Counted from the first letter of the stretch, positions 23,888 to 31,157 are shown. The stretch is 37,831 nucleotides of DNA from a virus (IMGVR_UViG_3300042309_000614:1-37831); one strand, 5' to 3'. The notes: generated from the letters alone by a model not told the origin. Made by a program: numbers and translations.

Positions 23888-25690
23888 CTAATTATTAACC
23901 CAGTCTGGATAATCTTCATCTTTTTTGTTTTCAATTAGTTTTGCCATAGGGTCACCACTTTCAAATACAAACCTCCTAAATCCTCTGTGAAGATTAAAAA
24001 TAGCAATTCCTTTTTTACCTACTACTTTTTGCCGTCTTATTTTTTTAGTGTGAAACTCGCAGACCGTTGAATCAGGATTCTTTTGGTGTTCTGGTCTGTG
24101 ATATACCAATATATTATCCATTTTATTATTCCACATCGCTCCATCCGCAATATCAAATACATCTGGACATGGATAATTTCCAGTTGAATCCTTAACCATC
24201 ATTTTGGGGTGCGCTACAATAAAAAAGTAAATATTGTTTTGTTGAGCAAATCGGCTGCAATCAGCTAAAAAGGTTTCTAAATATTTATCAGAGCGACCTC
24301 CGCTTTTTGCGTATTCATTTGTCATTTGATTAAAAGGGTCAATTATGCATCCGCTAACCTTTTCCTTAATCACTAATTCCAAAAATCTTTCTTTGATGTA
24401 TTCAGGGGTCGGACTTATTTCTTTTGGATATACATAGAAAAAATGCTTTGATAGTTCGTCATAAATCCGCTCGTATTCGCTTCTGCTAACTCTGTAATTT
24501 GAATCGGGTGTTAATTTCATTCCACAATATATTTCTACTAAATCATGGTAAAATTCATGAGCGGGGTTATCCTCTGGAGAAAACAATGCGAATTTTTCCT
24601 TATATAGAATAACCCTCATAAGCATATACCACTTCAAAAAAGTTGATTTGCCATAGTTTCCTATCCCAGTCAATAAGGTTATTTCACCTCTTTTTAGCTT
24701 AAAATGACTATCAATATCCTCAACTCCTATTCCATACAATTGTTCATAACCACTGTCATAAATTTTCAAAGCATCTGCCTTTACATCTTCGCCAAAAATT
24801 ACATCTTTAGGTTTTATGTCAGGGTTAAATATATCAGCGTCAATTTCTATTTCTTTTCGATTAACCTTTTCAACAAGCACTTCTTTTTCAAATTGAGCCG
24901 TTCCATATTTGGATTTGTTTTGTCTGTATGCAGATTTTACTACTCGTTCCAATTCTGAAAATGGAAAAGAATCACCACCGATTTGAAATTCAAAAGCGCA
25001 TAAAGAAATAGTATCACTTTCAGCTATTCCAAACCTACAACAAGCCCCAGCAAGTTTAAAAAGGAATATATTTCTTTCACCAGTTGCAAATGCGTTACCT
25101 TTATTTATTTGCCATTTAAGCAGCTTTTGGAAACTTTCTGCATAATTGCTACGCTCGTAGGTTGTTTGTTGCTCTATTGCCTTAATTTTGCGAAATACGC
25201 TTGGTTTTTCAGCTATGTATATTTCGGGGTCGTAGCTTTCATAACATACTCTGCTTTCGTTTATTCCTGAATTGTCTATTTCAGGAAATAATTCTTTAAG
25301 TGCCTGAAAATGCTCACGATGCTTTTTGCCGTCTGCTATTTTTATAAGTGCCTTTAGTCCGTTTCCACTTGGTGAAATCCAACAAGCATAAATAAACTCA
25401 TTAGCACACAATAGAGATTTTTCATTATTAACGTCATCTAAATTATCAAAGTCTAAACAGATTAGTTTTGAATGATTAATCAGTCCAATATCCGTTCTTT
25501 CTTTAAATTCGCCTGAGAAACAAACACTCGGTAGGTTCTGTTTTAGCTTATTGCTACGCTCTTTGTCAAGTTGCGTTCTGATTTCATCAATCTTTTCTTT
25601 TGACTTACCAATTCTTATTCGCTCCAAAGCCTTTTCAACTGGAATGTAATTTGGTGTTTTGTCAAAAATGTTTTTGTATATAGTTACCAT
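23888..25690 (-). CDS. Primase-helicase (VirE/BT4734 N domain + DnaB-type ATPase)
   Basis: This 600-residue fusion has an N-terminal primase-like domain of the BT4734/VirE N type, with LICLDFDNLD (Asp80, Asp82) and WISPSGNGLKALIKI. A linker follows, then a RecA-like helicase core: Walker A TGIGNYGKST (342-350), SPEDNP, Walker B GCIIDPFNQM (Asp451) and a sensor segment FFIVAHPKMM (His494), with RRQKVVGKKG near the C-terminus. It would unwind and prime DNA at the phage fork. It directly follows the initiator gene (7-nt overlap). The arrangement is typical of Bacteroidetes phages. Confidence 0.85.
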   Translation of the reverse strand: MVTIYKNIFDKTPNYIPVEKALERIRIGKSKEKIDEIRTQLDKERSNKLKQNLPSVCFSGEFKERTDIGLINHSKLICLDFDNLDDVNNEKSLLCANEFIYACWISPSGNGLKALIKIADGKKHREHFQALKELFPEIDNSGINESRVCYESYDPEIYIAEKPSVFRKIKAIEQQTTYERSNYAESFQKLLKWQINKGNAFATGERNIFLFKLAGACCRFGIAESDTISLCAFEFQIGGDSFPFSELERVVKSAYRQNKSKYGTAQFEKEVLVEKVNRKEIEIDADIFNPDIKPKDVIFGEDVKADALKIYDSGYEQLYGIGVEDIDSHFKLKRGEITLLTGIGNYGKSTFLKWYMLMRVILYKEKFALFSPEDNPAHEFYHDLVEIYCGMKLTPDSNYRVSRSEYERIYDELSKHFFYVYPKEISPTPEYIKERFLELVIKEKVSGCIIDPFNQMTNEYAKSGGRSDKYLETFLADCSRFAQQNNIYFFIVAHPKMMVKDSTGNYPCPDVFDIADGAMWNNKMDNILVYHRPEHQKNPDSTVCEFHTKKIRRQKVVGKKGIAIFNLHRGFRRFVFESGDPMAKLIENKKDEDYPDWVNN

Positions 25691-26397
25691 CCTGTGTCTC
25701 CTTCTAAAATTAATTTTGCAATATTGCTTTTCGGTGTTATAGAATCAGACTTTATCCATTCAGCATTGAATCCTGACCAACTCTTATTTACACACATATA
25801 TAAAACATAATCTACACTCATGCCACTTTTTTCTATTTCAGACAAAAAAGAATTTAAAGCTGTTTTAGTGTTTGTAGCCTTTTTGGTTTTCCTCACTCTC
25901 AACCAATCCTCTACTAAATCTTTATTTTCTGCAAGTTTTAATAATTCAGACTTAAAATTAAACACATCTTTCTTTTCTGGTTTATTGTTATATTGTTCAT
26001 TGTTATATTGTTTATCTATACTATCAATGCTTTGTACAGTGCTTTCACTTTGCTTTGTCGTGTGCTTTATTAATGCTTTATCAAGTGCGTTGTCATGTGC
26101 TTTATTAAAATTTGATAGGGCAATTATGTTGCTTGAGTATTGATTTTTTGATTTTTCAACCAACTTTATAAAGCCAAATTCAACTAAATCATTTAAAGCA
26201 TCTATGTAAGTATTATAACTCCTAATCCCAACAGCTTCTTTTGCCATAGTTGTAGGTAGACCAAATTCCTTTTTCCAACCTAATCTATTACAATGTTCAA
26301 TACAAAAGAAATATAAGATTCCATGCACTGGTTTTATTTTTGATGGGTTACTAAAAGCAAAATCGAACCACTTTCTGGAAAGTTCATAACTATTCAT
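25684..26397 (-). CDS. Replication initiator (O-like) with winged-helix N domain
   Basis: This 237-residue protein has an N-terminal winged-helix-like domain (about 1-95, GLPTTMAKEAVGIRSYNTYIDALNDLVEFGFIKLVEKS). A low-complexity linker follows (about 99-140, rich in Lys/Gln/Thr/Asn). The C-terminal domain resembles DnaD/helicase-loader type (FNFKSELLKLAENKDLVEDWLRVRKTKKATNTKTALNSFLSEIEK, and WSGFNAEWIK). It directly precedes the primase-helicase with a 7-nt overlap. The linker DNA carries the phased TGCTTT array, as lambda O carries its own origin. Family assignment is by layout and neighbourhood. Confidence 0.7.
   Translation of the reverse strand: MNSYELSRKWFDFAFSNPSKIKPVHGILYFFCIEHCNRLGWKKEFGLPTTMAKEAVGIRSYNTYIDALNDLVEFGFIKLVEKSKNQYSSNIIALSNFNKAHDNALDKALIKHTTKQSESTVQSIDSIDKQYNNEQYNNKPEKKDVFNFKSELLKLAENKDLVEDWLRVRKTKKATNTKTALNSFLSEIEKSGMSVDYVLYMCVNKSWSGFNAEWIKSDSITPKSNIAKLILEGDTGW
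25981..26110. other. Probable replication origin (phased iterons plus AT-rich repeat)
   Basis: Within the initiator linker, TGCTTT starts at 26028, 26040, 26051, 26063, 26074 and 26098, with a TGCGTT at 26086, giving spacings of 12, 11, 12, 11, 12 and 12 bp. Spacings of 11 break the reading frame, so the periodicity is at DNA level. Next to it, ATTGTTATATTG occurs at 25984 and again at 25999 in an AT-rich stretch that could be the unwinding element. Several units extend to TGTGCTTTATTAA (26061 and 26096). Confidence 0.6.
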
Positions 26398-26596
26398 TCA
26401 AATCAATTTTAGCTTTTATAGATTGCAGTTCATTTATTAAAACCGTTAAATCATCTGAATCTAACGTAACCCATCCGCAATGGAAATCCTCATCAAGTTT
26501 TCCGACTTGAATATAGCATCTATTTTCTGCTGAATAAAAAACTTCAAGTCTTTGCTCGCTGTTTTCATCGTCTTTAAAAATTAATGATGTACTCAT
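26390..26596 (-). CDS. Small hypothetical protein, early leader gene
   Basis: The start chosen is the ATG at 26594-26596 (MSTSLIFKDD, 68 residues). A longer ORF from 26635 would use the structured leader. It is an acidic beta-alpha protein (EQRLEVFYSAENRCYIQVGKLDEDFHCGWVTLDSDDLTVLINELQ). It overlaps the initiator start by 8 nt and is first after the 26693-26700 promoter, so it may be early. No family recognised. Confidence 0.6.
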   Translation of the reverse strand: MSTSLIFKDDENSEQRLEVFYSAENRCYIQVGKLDEDFHCGWVTLDSDDLTVLINELQSIKAKIDLNE

Positions 26597-26704
26597 AAAA
26601 TAAAAACGCCCCCCAATGAATACCGAAGTGTGCAACCAACGGTAACAAAGAGAGGCAATAAGTTTTAAATGATTCTTGCACGAATCTTATTGCAAATATA
26701 ACTT
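26597..26704 (-). promoter_or_regulatory. Early promoter with dyad operator/leader
   Basis: A -7 element TATATTTG lies at 26693-26700. Just downstream GCAATAAG (26686-26693) pairs with CTTATTGC (26655-26662), enclosing a nested GATTC..GAATC pair (26671-26686). The ~95-nt leader also has a TACCG...CGGTA pair and a GGGGGG run near its end. It would drive the initiator-helicase block. The dyad could be an operator or an RNA structure. Confidence 0.5.
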
Positions 26705-26977
26705 TTATTCCTTACTAACTAAATTTTTATCCAAAAAAGATTTATAAATAATTGAATATCCAGCTAAGTCTTTCAACGTATCTGCTATGCTTTCATTCTT
26801 TGCTTCTTTACCTTGCAAATTGCGAAGCCTTACAACTTTAATAGCTATCATTACCATGAAGACCTTTTCCACGTCTATTTGGGCATAATCCGCAGCAAAT
26901 TCAAATACTTCAAATTCTTTGCCGTAATCATGCGATTTAGAAAGTAAAGTTTCCTCCAGTTCTTTTAATGCTTTCAT
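26705..26977 (-). CDS. DUF1599/nucleotide-modification-associated-like protein
   Basis: This 90-residue helical protein has a KSHDYGKEFEVFEFAADYAQIDVEKVFMVMIAIKVVRLRNL region and NESIADTLKDLAGYSIIYKSFL. This pattern resembles the DUF1599/Nmad1-type domain associated with nucleotide modification, which is known from phages. The match is by motif memory only (DTLxDLAGY). Its last bases coincide with the promoter at 26693-26704. It lies in the early region with unrelated small genes. Confidence 0.5.
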   Translation of the reverse strand: MKALKELEETLLSKSHDYGKEFEVFEFAADYAQIDVEKVFMVMIAIKVVRLRNLQGKEAKNESIADTLKDLAGYSIIYKSFLDKNLVSKE

Positions 26978-26988
26978 TTTGTTAAGTA

Positions 26989-27210
26989 TTAAAGTTCCTT
27001 AATCCGATTCTCAATAGTGTTTCTTAACCCGCTCGAAAATTGAAACTTAGGTATCATTTGGCGCAGTCGGTTACAATCTGTAACTTCTGATAGCTTAACT
27101 CCTTTTAAATCGCCAAAATCAAATTCAAAGTCAGATTTAAGATTTTCGATTTCGTTGCCAATTACATCAAAGGCAATTAGTTTGTTGGAGAACCTTTTTA
27201 CTTTATACAT
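26989..27210 (-). CDS. Hypothetical protein
   Basis: This 73-residue protein has a beta-rich N-terminus (YKVKRFSNKLIAFDVIGNEIENLKSDFEFDFGDLKGVKL) and a helical end (LRQMIPKFQFSSGLRNTIENRIKEL). It overlaps the gene upstream by 8 nt. No family recognised, and nothing in the context fixes a role beyond its early location. Confidence 0.55.
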   Translation of the reverse strand: MYKVKRFSNKLIAFDVIGNEIENLKSDFEFDFGDLKGVKLSEVTDCNRLRQMIPKFQFSSGLRNTIENRIKEL

Positions 27211-27622
27211 CGTGTTTTTTTTGTTTGTCTAAAAGCCATTGAGGGATTTCTCGGGATGCGTAAGCCCAATCAAGGCAATCGCAGATAAATCTGCCATCAT
27301 TACGTATCTCGTCTATTATGCCATACATTAGAGAATCGCTCTCCTTGCTATTCCAAAAATAAGCCATTTCGCCAACTTGCAGCGGAGGTTCTGCACCTAT
27401 TGGAGTGAATCCGCCTTTTTCTAATGAGTATTCGGTTAGGGATAACAATGAAACTAAATCTCCACTAATCCATTTGCCTTTTTCATTATATTCCTCGAGT
27501 TGTCCATTTTTATCTTTATATTCAACAATTATAGGATATTCCATTTCTTTTATAAATCTTATCACCTCACCCCATCCAAATCTAATGTCAAACACCTTAG
27601 TTCCGATTTGTAATTTTTTCAT
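27203..27622 (-). CDS. Hypothetical protein with SH3-like repeats
   Basis: This 139-residue protein contains two similar beta segments: KLQIGTKVFDIRFGWGEVIRFIKEMEYPIIVEYKD and, later, QVGEMAYFWNSKESDSLMYGIIDEIRNDGRFICD. The pattern suggests small SH3/Tudor-like barrels. C-terminal residues are hydrophobic-aromatic then basic (IPQWLLDKQKKHDV). It is nearly contiguous with a winged-helix-like gene upstream. Function unknown. Confidence 0.6.
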   Translation of the reverse strand: MKKLQIGTKVFDIRFGWGEVIRFIKEMEYPIIVEYKDKNGQLEEYNEKGKWISGDLVSLLSLTEYSLEKGGFTPIGAEPPLQVGEMAYFWNSKESDSLMYGIIDEIRNDGRFICDCLDWAYASREIPQWLLDKQKKHDV

Positions 27623-27623
27623 T

Positions 27624-27881
27624 TTATTTTGTTTTAATTGTTAATAATTTTCTTAATGATTTACTATCAGTAGATTTCATTTGGTACTCTAAATAATACC
27701 CAGCCGTTCCGTATCTGGTCTTAAATTTAATCTTTTTTCTTTTGCAGTAAAATTTGTGTTTGCGCTCCAACTCATCTATTCGAGTTGGTAGTTTGACAGT
27801 TCCAAATTCTTTCACTCCCTTTAAAGTTGTTAGAACTTCGCCCGAAAGTAAGGCATTTAAAATCGCTTGTTTTTGTGTCAT
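27624..27881 (-). CDS. Winged-helix/HTH-like DNA-binding protein
   Basis: This 85-residue basic protein opens MTQKQAILNALLSGEVLTTLKGVKEFGTVKLPTRIDELERKH, the layout of a winged helix-turn-helix such as the family that reads 'dnaB/HTH_36-like' wHTH domains, with a basic wing (KRKKIKFKTRYGTAGYYLEY). It is adjacent to an XRE-type protein. It may be a transcriptional regulator. The call is by pattern, so function is inferred. Confidence 0.55.
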   Translation of the reverse strand: MTQKQAILNALLSGEVLTTLKGVKEFGTVKLPTRIDELERKHKFYCKRKKIKFKTRYGTAGYYLEYQMKSTDSKSLRKLLTIKTK

Positions 27882-28139
27882 TTAATTGATTTTATGGTTT
27901 AAAAATATATCTATTGAAAGTTTATCCGAGTAACTAAAAAGCATTTCCAAATCTATCTTTTTTTTCGATTCAAATTCAATGACTCGCCACCGACCAACAT
28001 TTAACCAGTTAGCCATAAATGATTGAGTAAATCCTGCACTATCTCTTAAATGTCGGCAATCATCGACAATCTTGTTGTAATGCTCCATGAATTGTTGGTA
28101 ATTCTCAACATGGTTATTTTCTAAATCGTTGGTATGCAT
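27882..28139 (-). CDS. XRE/Cro-type HTH regulator
   Basis: This 85-residue protein contains a helix-turn-helix (RDSAGFTQSFMANWLNVGRWRVIEFESKKKIDLEMLFSYSDKLSI) with the LNVGRWRVIEFE recognition region of XRE/C1-like repressors. Its spacing (tail of helix 2, GxS/R turn, helix 3) is standard. It is a candidate binder of the shared 17-bp palindrome upstream of 31429 and 33368. Stop and next start are adjacent. Confidence 0.65.
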   Translation of the reverse strand: MHTNDLENNHVENYQQFMEHYNKIVDDCRHLRDSAGFTQSFMANWLNVGRWRVIEFESKKKIDLEMLFSYSDKLSIDIFLNHKIN

Positions 28140-28184
28140 AGGTTTGGTTTAAAACATTCTCTTAGCCAATAGTTGGGCGCAATA

Positions 28185-28445
28185 CTAACGACCACCCAAC
28201 AAATAGTTTTTGGTTTGCTCCCAATATTCTGTGCAATCATCATCTGTTTTATCAATCATTTTATCTTTTGGTTGATATGGTATCATAAGGTCGCAAACCA
28301 TAGCCCCAATTTCATCAGCTACATCATAACGACCAGTTAATGTGCCAATGTAGTTTCTCAACGCCCAGCATCTTTCAAGCGGAGTAGAAGCACTGCGCCC
28401 AACAGCAGTTTGGCGTAATGCGGTTATTTGTTCTTTATCATTCAT
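28185..28445 (-). CDS. Hypothetical small protein
   Basis: This 86-residue protein, rich in Asp, Glu and Lys, contains ALRQTAVGRSASTPLERCWALRNYIGTLTGRYDVADEIGAMVCDLMIPYQ, a predicted helical pair. It lies in a set of three small genes with similar spacers (28140-29126). No promoter element or family was recognised. Confidence 0.55.
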   Translation of the reverse strand: MNDKEQITALRQTAVGRSASTPLERCWALRNYIGTLTGRYDVADEIGAMVCDLMIPYQPKDKMIDKTDDDCTEYWEQTKNYLLGGR

Positions 28446-28535
28446 TTGTGCTAAATTTAAACATTAGTAATTCTAATCAGCTTTGTGCAAACCGCACTAA
28501 CGCCAAGCTGCAAAACGTTAGCGGAAATGCCGTTT
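28446..28535. other. Dyad-containing spacer, attC-like core
   Basis: The coding-strand spacer has GCTAACG...CGTTAG (28500-28525 region) around GTTTTGCAGCTTGG. The two GTTAG-type arms are reminiscent of integron attC cores but do not match the GTTRRRY consensus. It contains no ORF of note. Confidence 0.35.
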
Positions 28536-28769
28536 TTAAGCATCCCAATCAATTAAATCTTTCACTTCTTCAATAGCTTGTTCCAATGTTTCTCCGTTGC
28601 CTAAAAATGCTTCTGTATTATAGCTATTTCCGAATTTGGCAACTATCCTAATTACCTTTTCCTTAGTAAAAACGGCACTATCCGCTAACACAGTATTGGA
28701 AGTAAGTTTTTTTACTTGATACTCTAATTCTAATATTTTTTCGTTTGCAATTTCAAGTTCTGTTTTCAT
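28536..28769 (-). CDS. Hypothetical coiled-coil protein
   Basis: This 77-residue acidic protein starts with a coiled coil (KTELEIANEKILELEYQVKKL) followed by a short beta-helix region (VIRIVAKFGNSYNTEAFLGNGETLEQAIEEVKDLIDWDA). No family recognised. It is in the run of small orphan genes between the HTH protein and the DnaA-like protein. Confidence 0.6.
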   Translation of the reverse strand: MKTELEIANEKILELEYQVKKLTSNTVLADSAVFTKEKVIRIVAKFGNSYNTEAFLGNGETLEQAIEEVKDLIDWDA

Positions 28770-28833
28770 AATATAATTTTATCTGTTAAGTCGTGAAAAA
28801 TCCTACTCTAATACACGAAACGTTATGCGTAAT

Positions 28834-29067
28834 TTATTTTGCATAAGAACGGTAGAGTTCCAAAGTAAAGTCGCCACTTGGAAACCTGTATTTGTTATAG
28901 TAGTATAGTGCTGTCCAATAAGTCCATCGTATTGGGTATGGCATCAGTTTAATGAAGTTTGTAACTCTCCAAAAACCTTTATAGCCAATGCAAAATAAAC
29001 TACGCATAACAACAGGTTTATTCAATGCGGGTTCTTTCTTTCCAAAAATCTTTTTTTGTAAATTCAT
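28834..29067 (-). CDS. Hypothetical basic aromatic protein
   Basis: This 77-residue basic protein is unusually rich in Tyr and Trp (KGFWRVTNFIKLMPYPIRWTYWTALYYYNKYRFPSGDFTLELYRSYAK). It has no signal peptide. A weak hydrophobic stretch is present. It lies directly downstream of the DnaA domain IV gene in the orphan-gene run. No known family. Confidence 0.55.
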   Translation of the reverse strand: MNLQKKIFGKKEPALNKPVVMRSLFCIGYKGFWRVTNFIKLMPYPIRWTYWTALYYYNKYRFPSGDFTLELYRSYAK

Positions 29068-29126
29068 ATTTTCTGCTTTTAAGTTAATTCATTTGTAAAA
29101 TCCCTCACTAAATAAACCTGCGGACG

Positions 29127-29561
29127 TTAATTAATACTCGCCACTATCTCACCAATATAATTTCTAATCATATCGCTGTATTTCCCATCGAATTTCAAAT
29201 CTGCAGTTATCCTATCCCTCCCATGTATTACACTCGAATGGTCACGATTGTTTATTTTACCGATTTCTTTAATAGTCATGCTACAATATTTACAAGCTAA
29301 ATAAAAGTGTATATGTCGCACCATCACAATATCAGTTAGTCTTGAATTGCCTTGTATTTTCTCCATTGTAATGCCAGTAAATTTAGAAACTAATTTTAAA
29401 AGTTCCTCATGCTTCACTCCATTATTTGTTATGTCTTTTGGCTGTGGTTTCTTTTTGCCTACCATAAAATGAATATATGAAAATGTCTTAGGCTCATATT
29501 CCTTTTCGTAGAATCGAGTAAATGATACTTGGTTTCTTCTGTTTATAATTTGCATACCCAC
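29127..29561 (-). CDS. DnaA domain IV-only DNA-binding protein
   Basis: This 144-residue protein has no AAA+ part. Residues about 50-140 match the DnaA C-terminal helical domain: LLKLVSKFTGITMEKIQGNSRLTDIVMVRHIHFYLACKYCSMTIKEIGKINNRDHSSVIHGRDRI, with RDHSSVIHG corresponding to the DnaA-box signature (usually RDHTTVLHA). It should bind specific DNA, perhaps the origin in 25981-26110 or DnaA boxes in the host. A second ATG at 29555 is an alternative start. The start overlaps the YqaJ gene by 19 nt. Confidence 0.85.
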   Translation of the reverse strand: MGMQIINRRNQVSFTRFYEKEYEPKTFSYIHFMVGKKKPQPKDITNNGVKHEELLKLVSKFTGITMEKIQGNSRLTDIVMVRHIHFYLACKYCSMTIKEIGKINNRDHSSVIHGRDRITADLKFDGKYSDMIRNYIGEIVASIN

Positions 29562-30274
29562 GCTGTTTTATCGTTAATAATTACTTCTCCATCCCAGTTC
29601 ACCCAGTTAATGTCTTTTAGTTTTTGATACCTTTTTTTGCTCACAAATTGAATGTAAAAAAATTCATCTTCATCCATTATTTTGGCGTTCCTTAATAGTT
29701 CATCTGCAACTCCAATTAAATGATATTTTTCTTCGCAAGTCGCTAAAATCTTATCGCACGTTTCTTCATCTTTTGGAATCTCATGAATAAAATATCTTTC
29801 TTCCAAAGGGAACGGGTACTCGCTCCAGTCATCCTGTCCAAACTCTTCAGGCTTTGTTAGGTAATTAATCAGATAGCCATAATCAACTTTCAATGCCATC
29901 ATTTGCACTTGTAATTGTAAATAGTATTTTTTAGCCAATTTGTCGCATTGTTCAAAGTAATTGAATATTGAGTATTGACATTTGGAATCTGCAACCCATT
30001 TGCCCTCTAAAATAGCATCAGGTGTAGCGCCAAGTTTGTCATTCACTTTATAGAATGTTTGGTTTGGCTCACCCCCATAAATAGAGGTGAGTATTTCAAT
30101 TGCCGTCACTTCATTTACTATTCCATGCAGCATTGGTTTAGTACTGATTTCTTTTTTAAGTCCGTTTAGATTTTCGGCTATTTCAAAGATGTAGTTCAAA
30201 GCTGTTTTGCCTTGACCACCCGCCATCAAATCTCCGATTCTACTTGCACTAAAGCATCCTTTTTTATTTTCCAT
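29543..30274 (-). CDS. YqaJ-like viral recombinase/exonuclease
   Basis: Starting at ATG 30272-30274 (MENKKGCFSASRIGDLM, 243 residues). Motifs of the YqaJ/lambda-exonuclease fold are present: FSASRIGDLM, LHGIVNEVTAIEIL (acidic residues 55/60), GATPDAILE (Asp86), ADSKCQYS (Asp96, Lys98) and YYLQLQVQMMAL. It would resect double-strand ends to make substrate for the annealing protein encoded just upstream in transcription order. The longer start at 30316 would lie in the preceding gene and is less likely. Confidence 0.85.
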   Translation of the reverse strand: MENKKGCFSASRIGDLMAGGQGKTALNYIFEIAENLNGLKKEISTKPMLHGIVNEVTAIEILTSIYGGEPNQTFYKVNDKLGATPDAILEGKWVADSKCQYSIFNYFEQCDKLAKKYYLQLQVQMMALKVDYGYLINYLTKPEEFGQDDWSEYPFPLEERYFIHEIPKDEETCDKILATCEEKYHLIGVADELLRNAKIMDEDEFFYIQFVSKKRYQKLKDINWVNWDGEVIINDKTAWVCKL

Positions 30275-30485
30275 TGCATTCAGGGTTTTCGTTAAAAGAC
30301 CTCCAGTTAGCTCCATTTACCATTCTTTCCTCTATGCCATTTAGATAGTATGATTTTTGCATTAAAATTTCGTATTCAATAGCGTTTTCAACATAAAAAT
30401 CAATTATAGATTTAGACATACAGTCTTTAGGCAAATATTTCTTAATGCTTTCATAAAGCATTTCCGATGCTGTTCTATTTTCCAT
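30264..30485 (-). CDS. Hypothetical protein between Sak and YqaJ genes
   Basis: This 73-residue helical acidic protein (NRTASEMLYESIKKYLPKDCMSKSIIDFYVENAIEYEILMQKSYYLNGIEERM) overlaps the YqaJ start by 11 nt and the Sak end by 11. Such tight overlap suggests translational coupling within the recombination operon. No family recognised. A role modulating recombination is possible. Confidence 0.6.
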   Translation of the reverse strand: MENRTASEMLYESIKKYLPKDCMSKSIIDFYVENAIEYEILMQKSYYLNGIEERMVNGANWRSFNENPECNGK

Positions 30486-31047
30486 TTAGTTCGATTTTAC
30501 GTTTAGTAAATAGAGCCTTTGATTTGCTTTGCTCAACTGGTAAAAGTGAATCGTAAAGTACTCCTAATTCGTCAAGGTTATTGCATTTTGATAGCTTTTC
30601 TTTTATCAGTTCTAAATCAACTTCTACTTCAATCATTGGCAAATCTTCACCTGAGTAGATATAAAGCCCAAGTCCAAACATTGCAAGGTTCTTAACTAAG
30701 CATCTCATAATTGCTGTGTTAATATCAAACATTGTGGCAGGGGTAACATCCTTATTAAATTTCTGATATACAACGTGCTTTTGCGCTCTGTTCGCGCCAT
30801 CCATTACAGGAAGTTGCATGGGGATTGTTTCGCCGTCAATAGTTACTTCTGTTTGGACCAAGTACCCTAAGTTTTCATCGAATAGGTAAGGTTTACCATC
30901 AAATTTTACAACTCTGTAATTTGCAGTTGCATAGCGTTTTTTGACCTCATTCCATGCCCACGACCAGCTAAGGTAAGAGAGTCCGTTTTTCTTTTCAATT
31001 TTGTCGGCACAATCTACCGAGCCTAATGTTTCAAATACTGTTTTCAT
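30475..31047 (-). CDS. Sak-type single-strand annealing protein (DUF1071)
   Basis: Starting at ATG 31045-31047 (MKTVFETLGSVDCADKIEKKNG, 190 residues). A longer start at 31137 is rejected because the family begins here. It has the DUF1071/Sak block NGLSYLSWSWAWNEVKKRYATANYRVVKF, a basic VMDGANRAQKHVVYQKF region and DINTAIMRCLVKNLAMFGLGLYIYSGEDLP. Such SSAPs are Rad52-like and pair with exonucleases to promote annealing, here the YqaJ protein encoded 200 nt later. Confidence 0.85.
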   Translation of the reverse strand: MKTVFETLGSVDCADKIEKKNGLSYLSWSWAWNEVKKRYATANYRVVKFDGKPYLFDENLGYLVQTEVTIDGETIPMQLPVMDGANRAQKHVVYQKFNKDVTPATMFDINTAIMRCLVKNLAMFGLGLYIYSGEDLPMIEVEVDLELIKEKLSKCNNLDELGVLYDSLLPVEQSKSKALFTKRKIELNGK

Positions 31048-31052
31048 TTGGT

Positions 31053-31157
31053 TTATTTGATTAATGCTGCAATCAAGATTACAGCGGTGAATAATAAAAA
31101 GTAAATAGCTAATTGAGCAATCCAACCCAACGAGCAAAAGTAGTTAAGGAATCTCAT
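31053..31157 (-). CDS. 34-residue single-TM peptide
   Basis: ATG at 31155-31157 (MRFLNYFCSLGWIAQLAIYF) overlaps the upstream stop as ATGA. The last 20 residues are almost entirely hydrophobic, ending in IAALIK and TAA at 31053, just before the Sak start. No similar known peptide. It may be a small membrane-targeted modulator, e.g. of host respiration or superinfection, but this is speculation. Its coupling signal gives modest support that it is expressed. Confidence 0.5.
   Translation of the reverse strand: MRFLNYFCSLGWIAQLAIYFLLFTAVILIAALIK

Larger units (their letters stand above)
28140..29126. other. Orphan-gene run with similar spacers
   Basis: Three small genes (28185, 28536, 28834) lie between spacers that share an AACGT-type start after each stop codon and, in two of them, TTAG-GGATTTT-C (29068-29126 and 28770-28833). 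These spacers may be regulatory or cassette-exchange sites. The shared blocks are short and were found by eye. Confidence 0.35.

Noticed and set aside
28446-28535. Integron attC site
   Set aside because: The arms do not match RYYYAAC/GTTRRRY and no integrase is present; kept only as an attC-like spacer.
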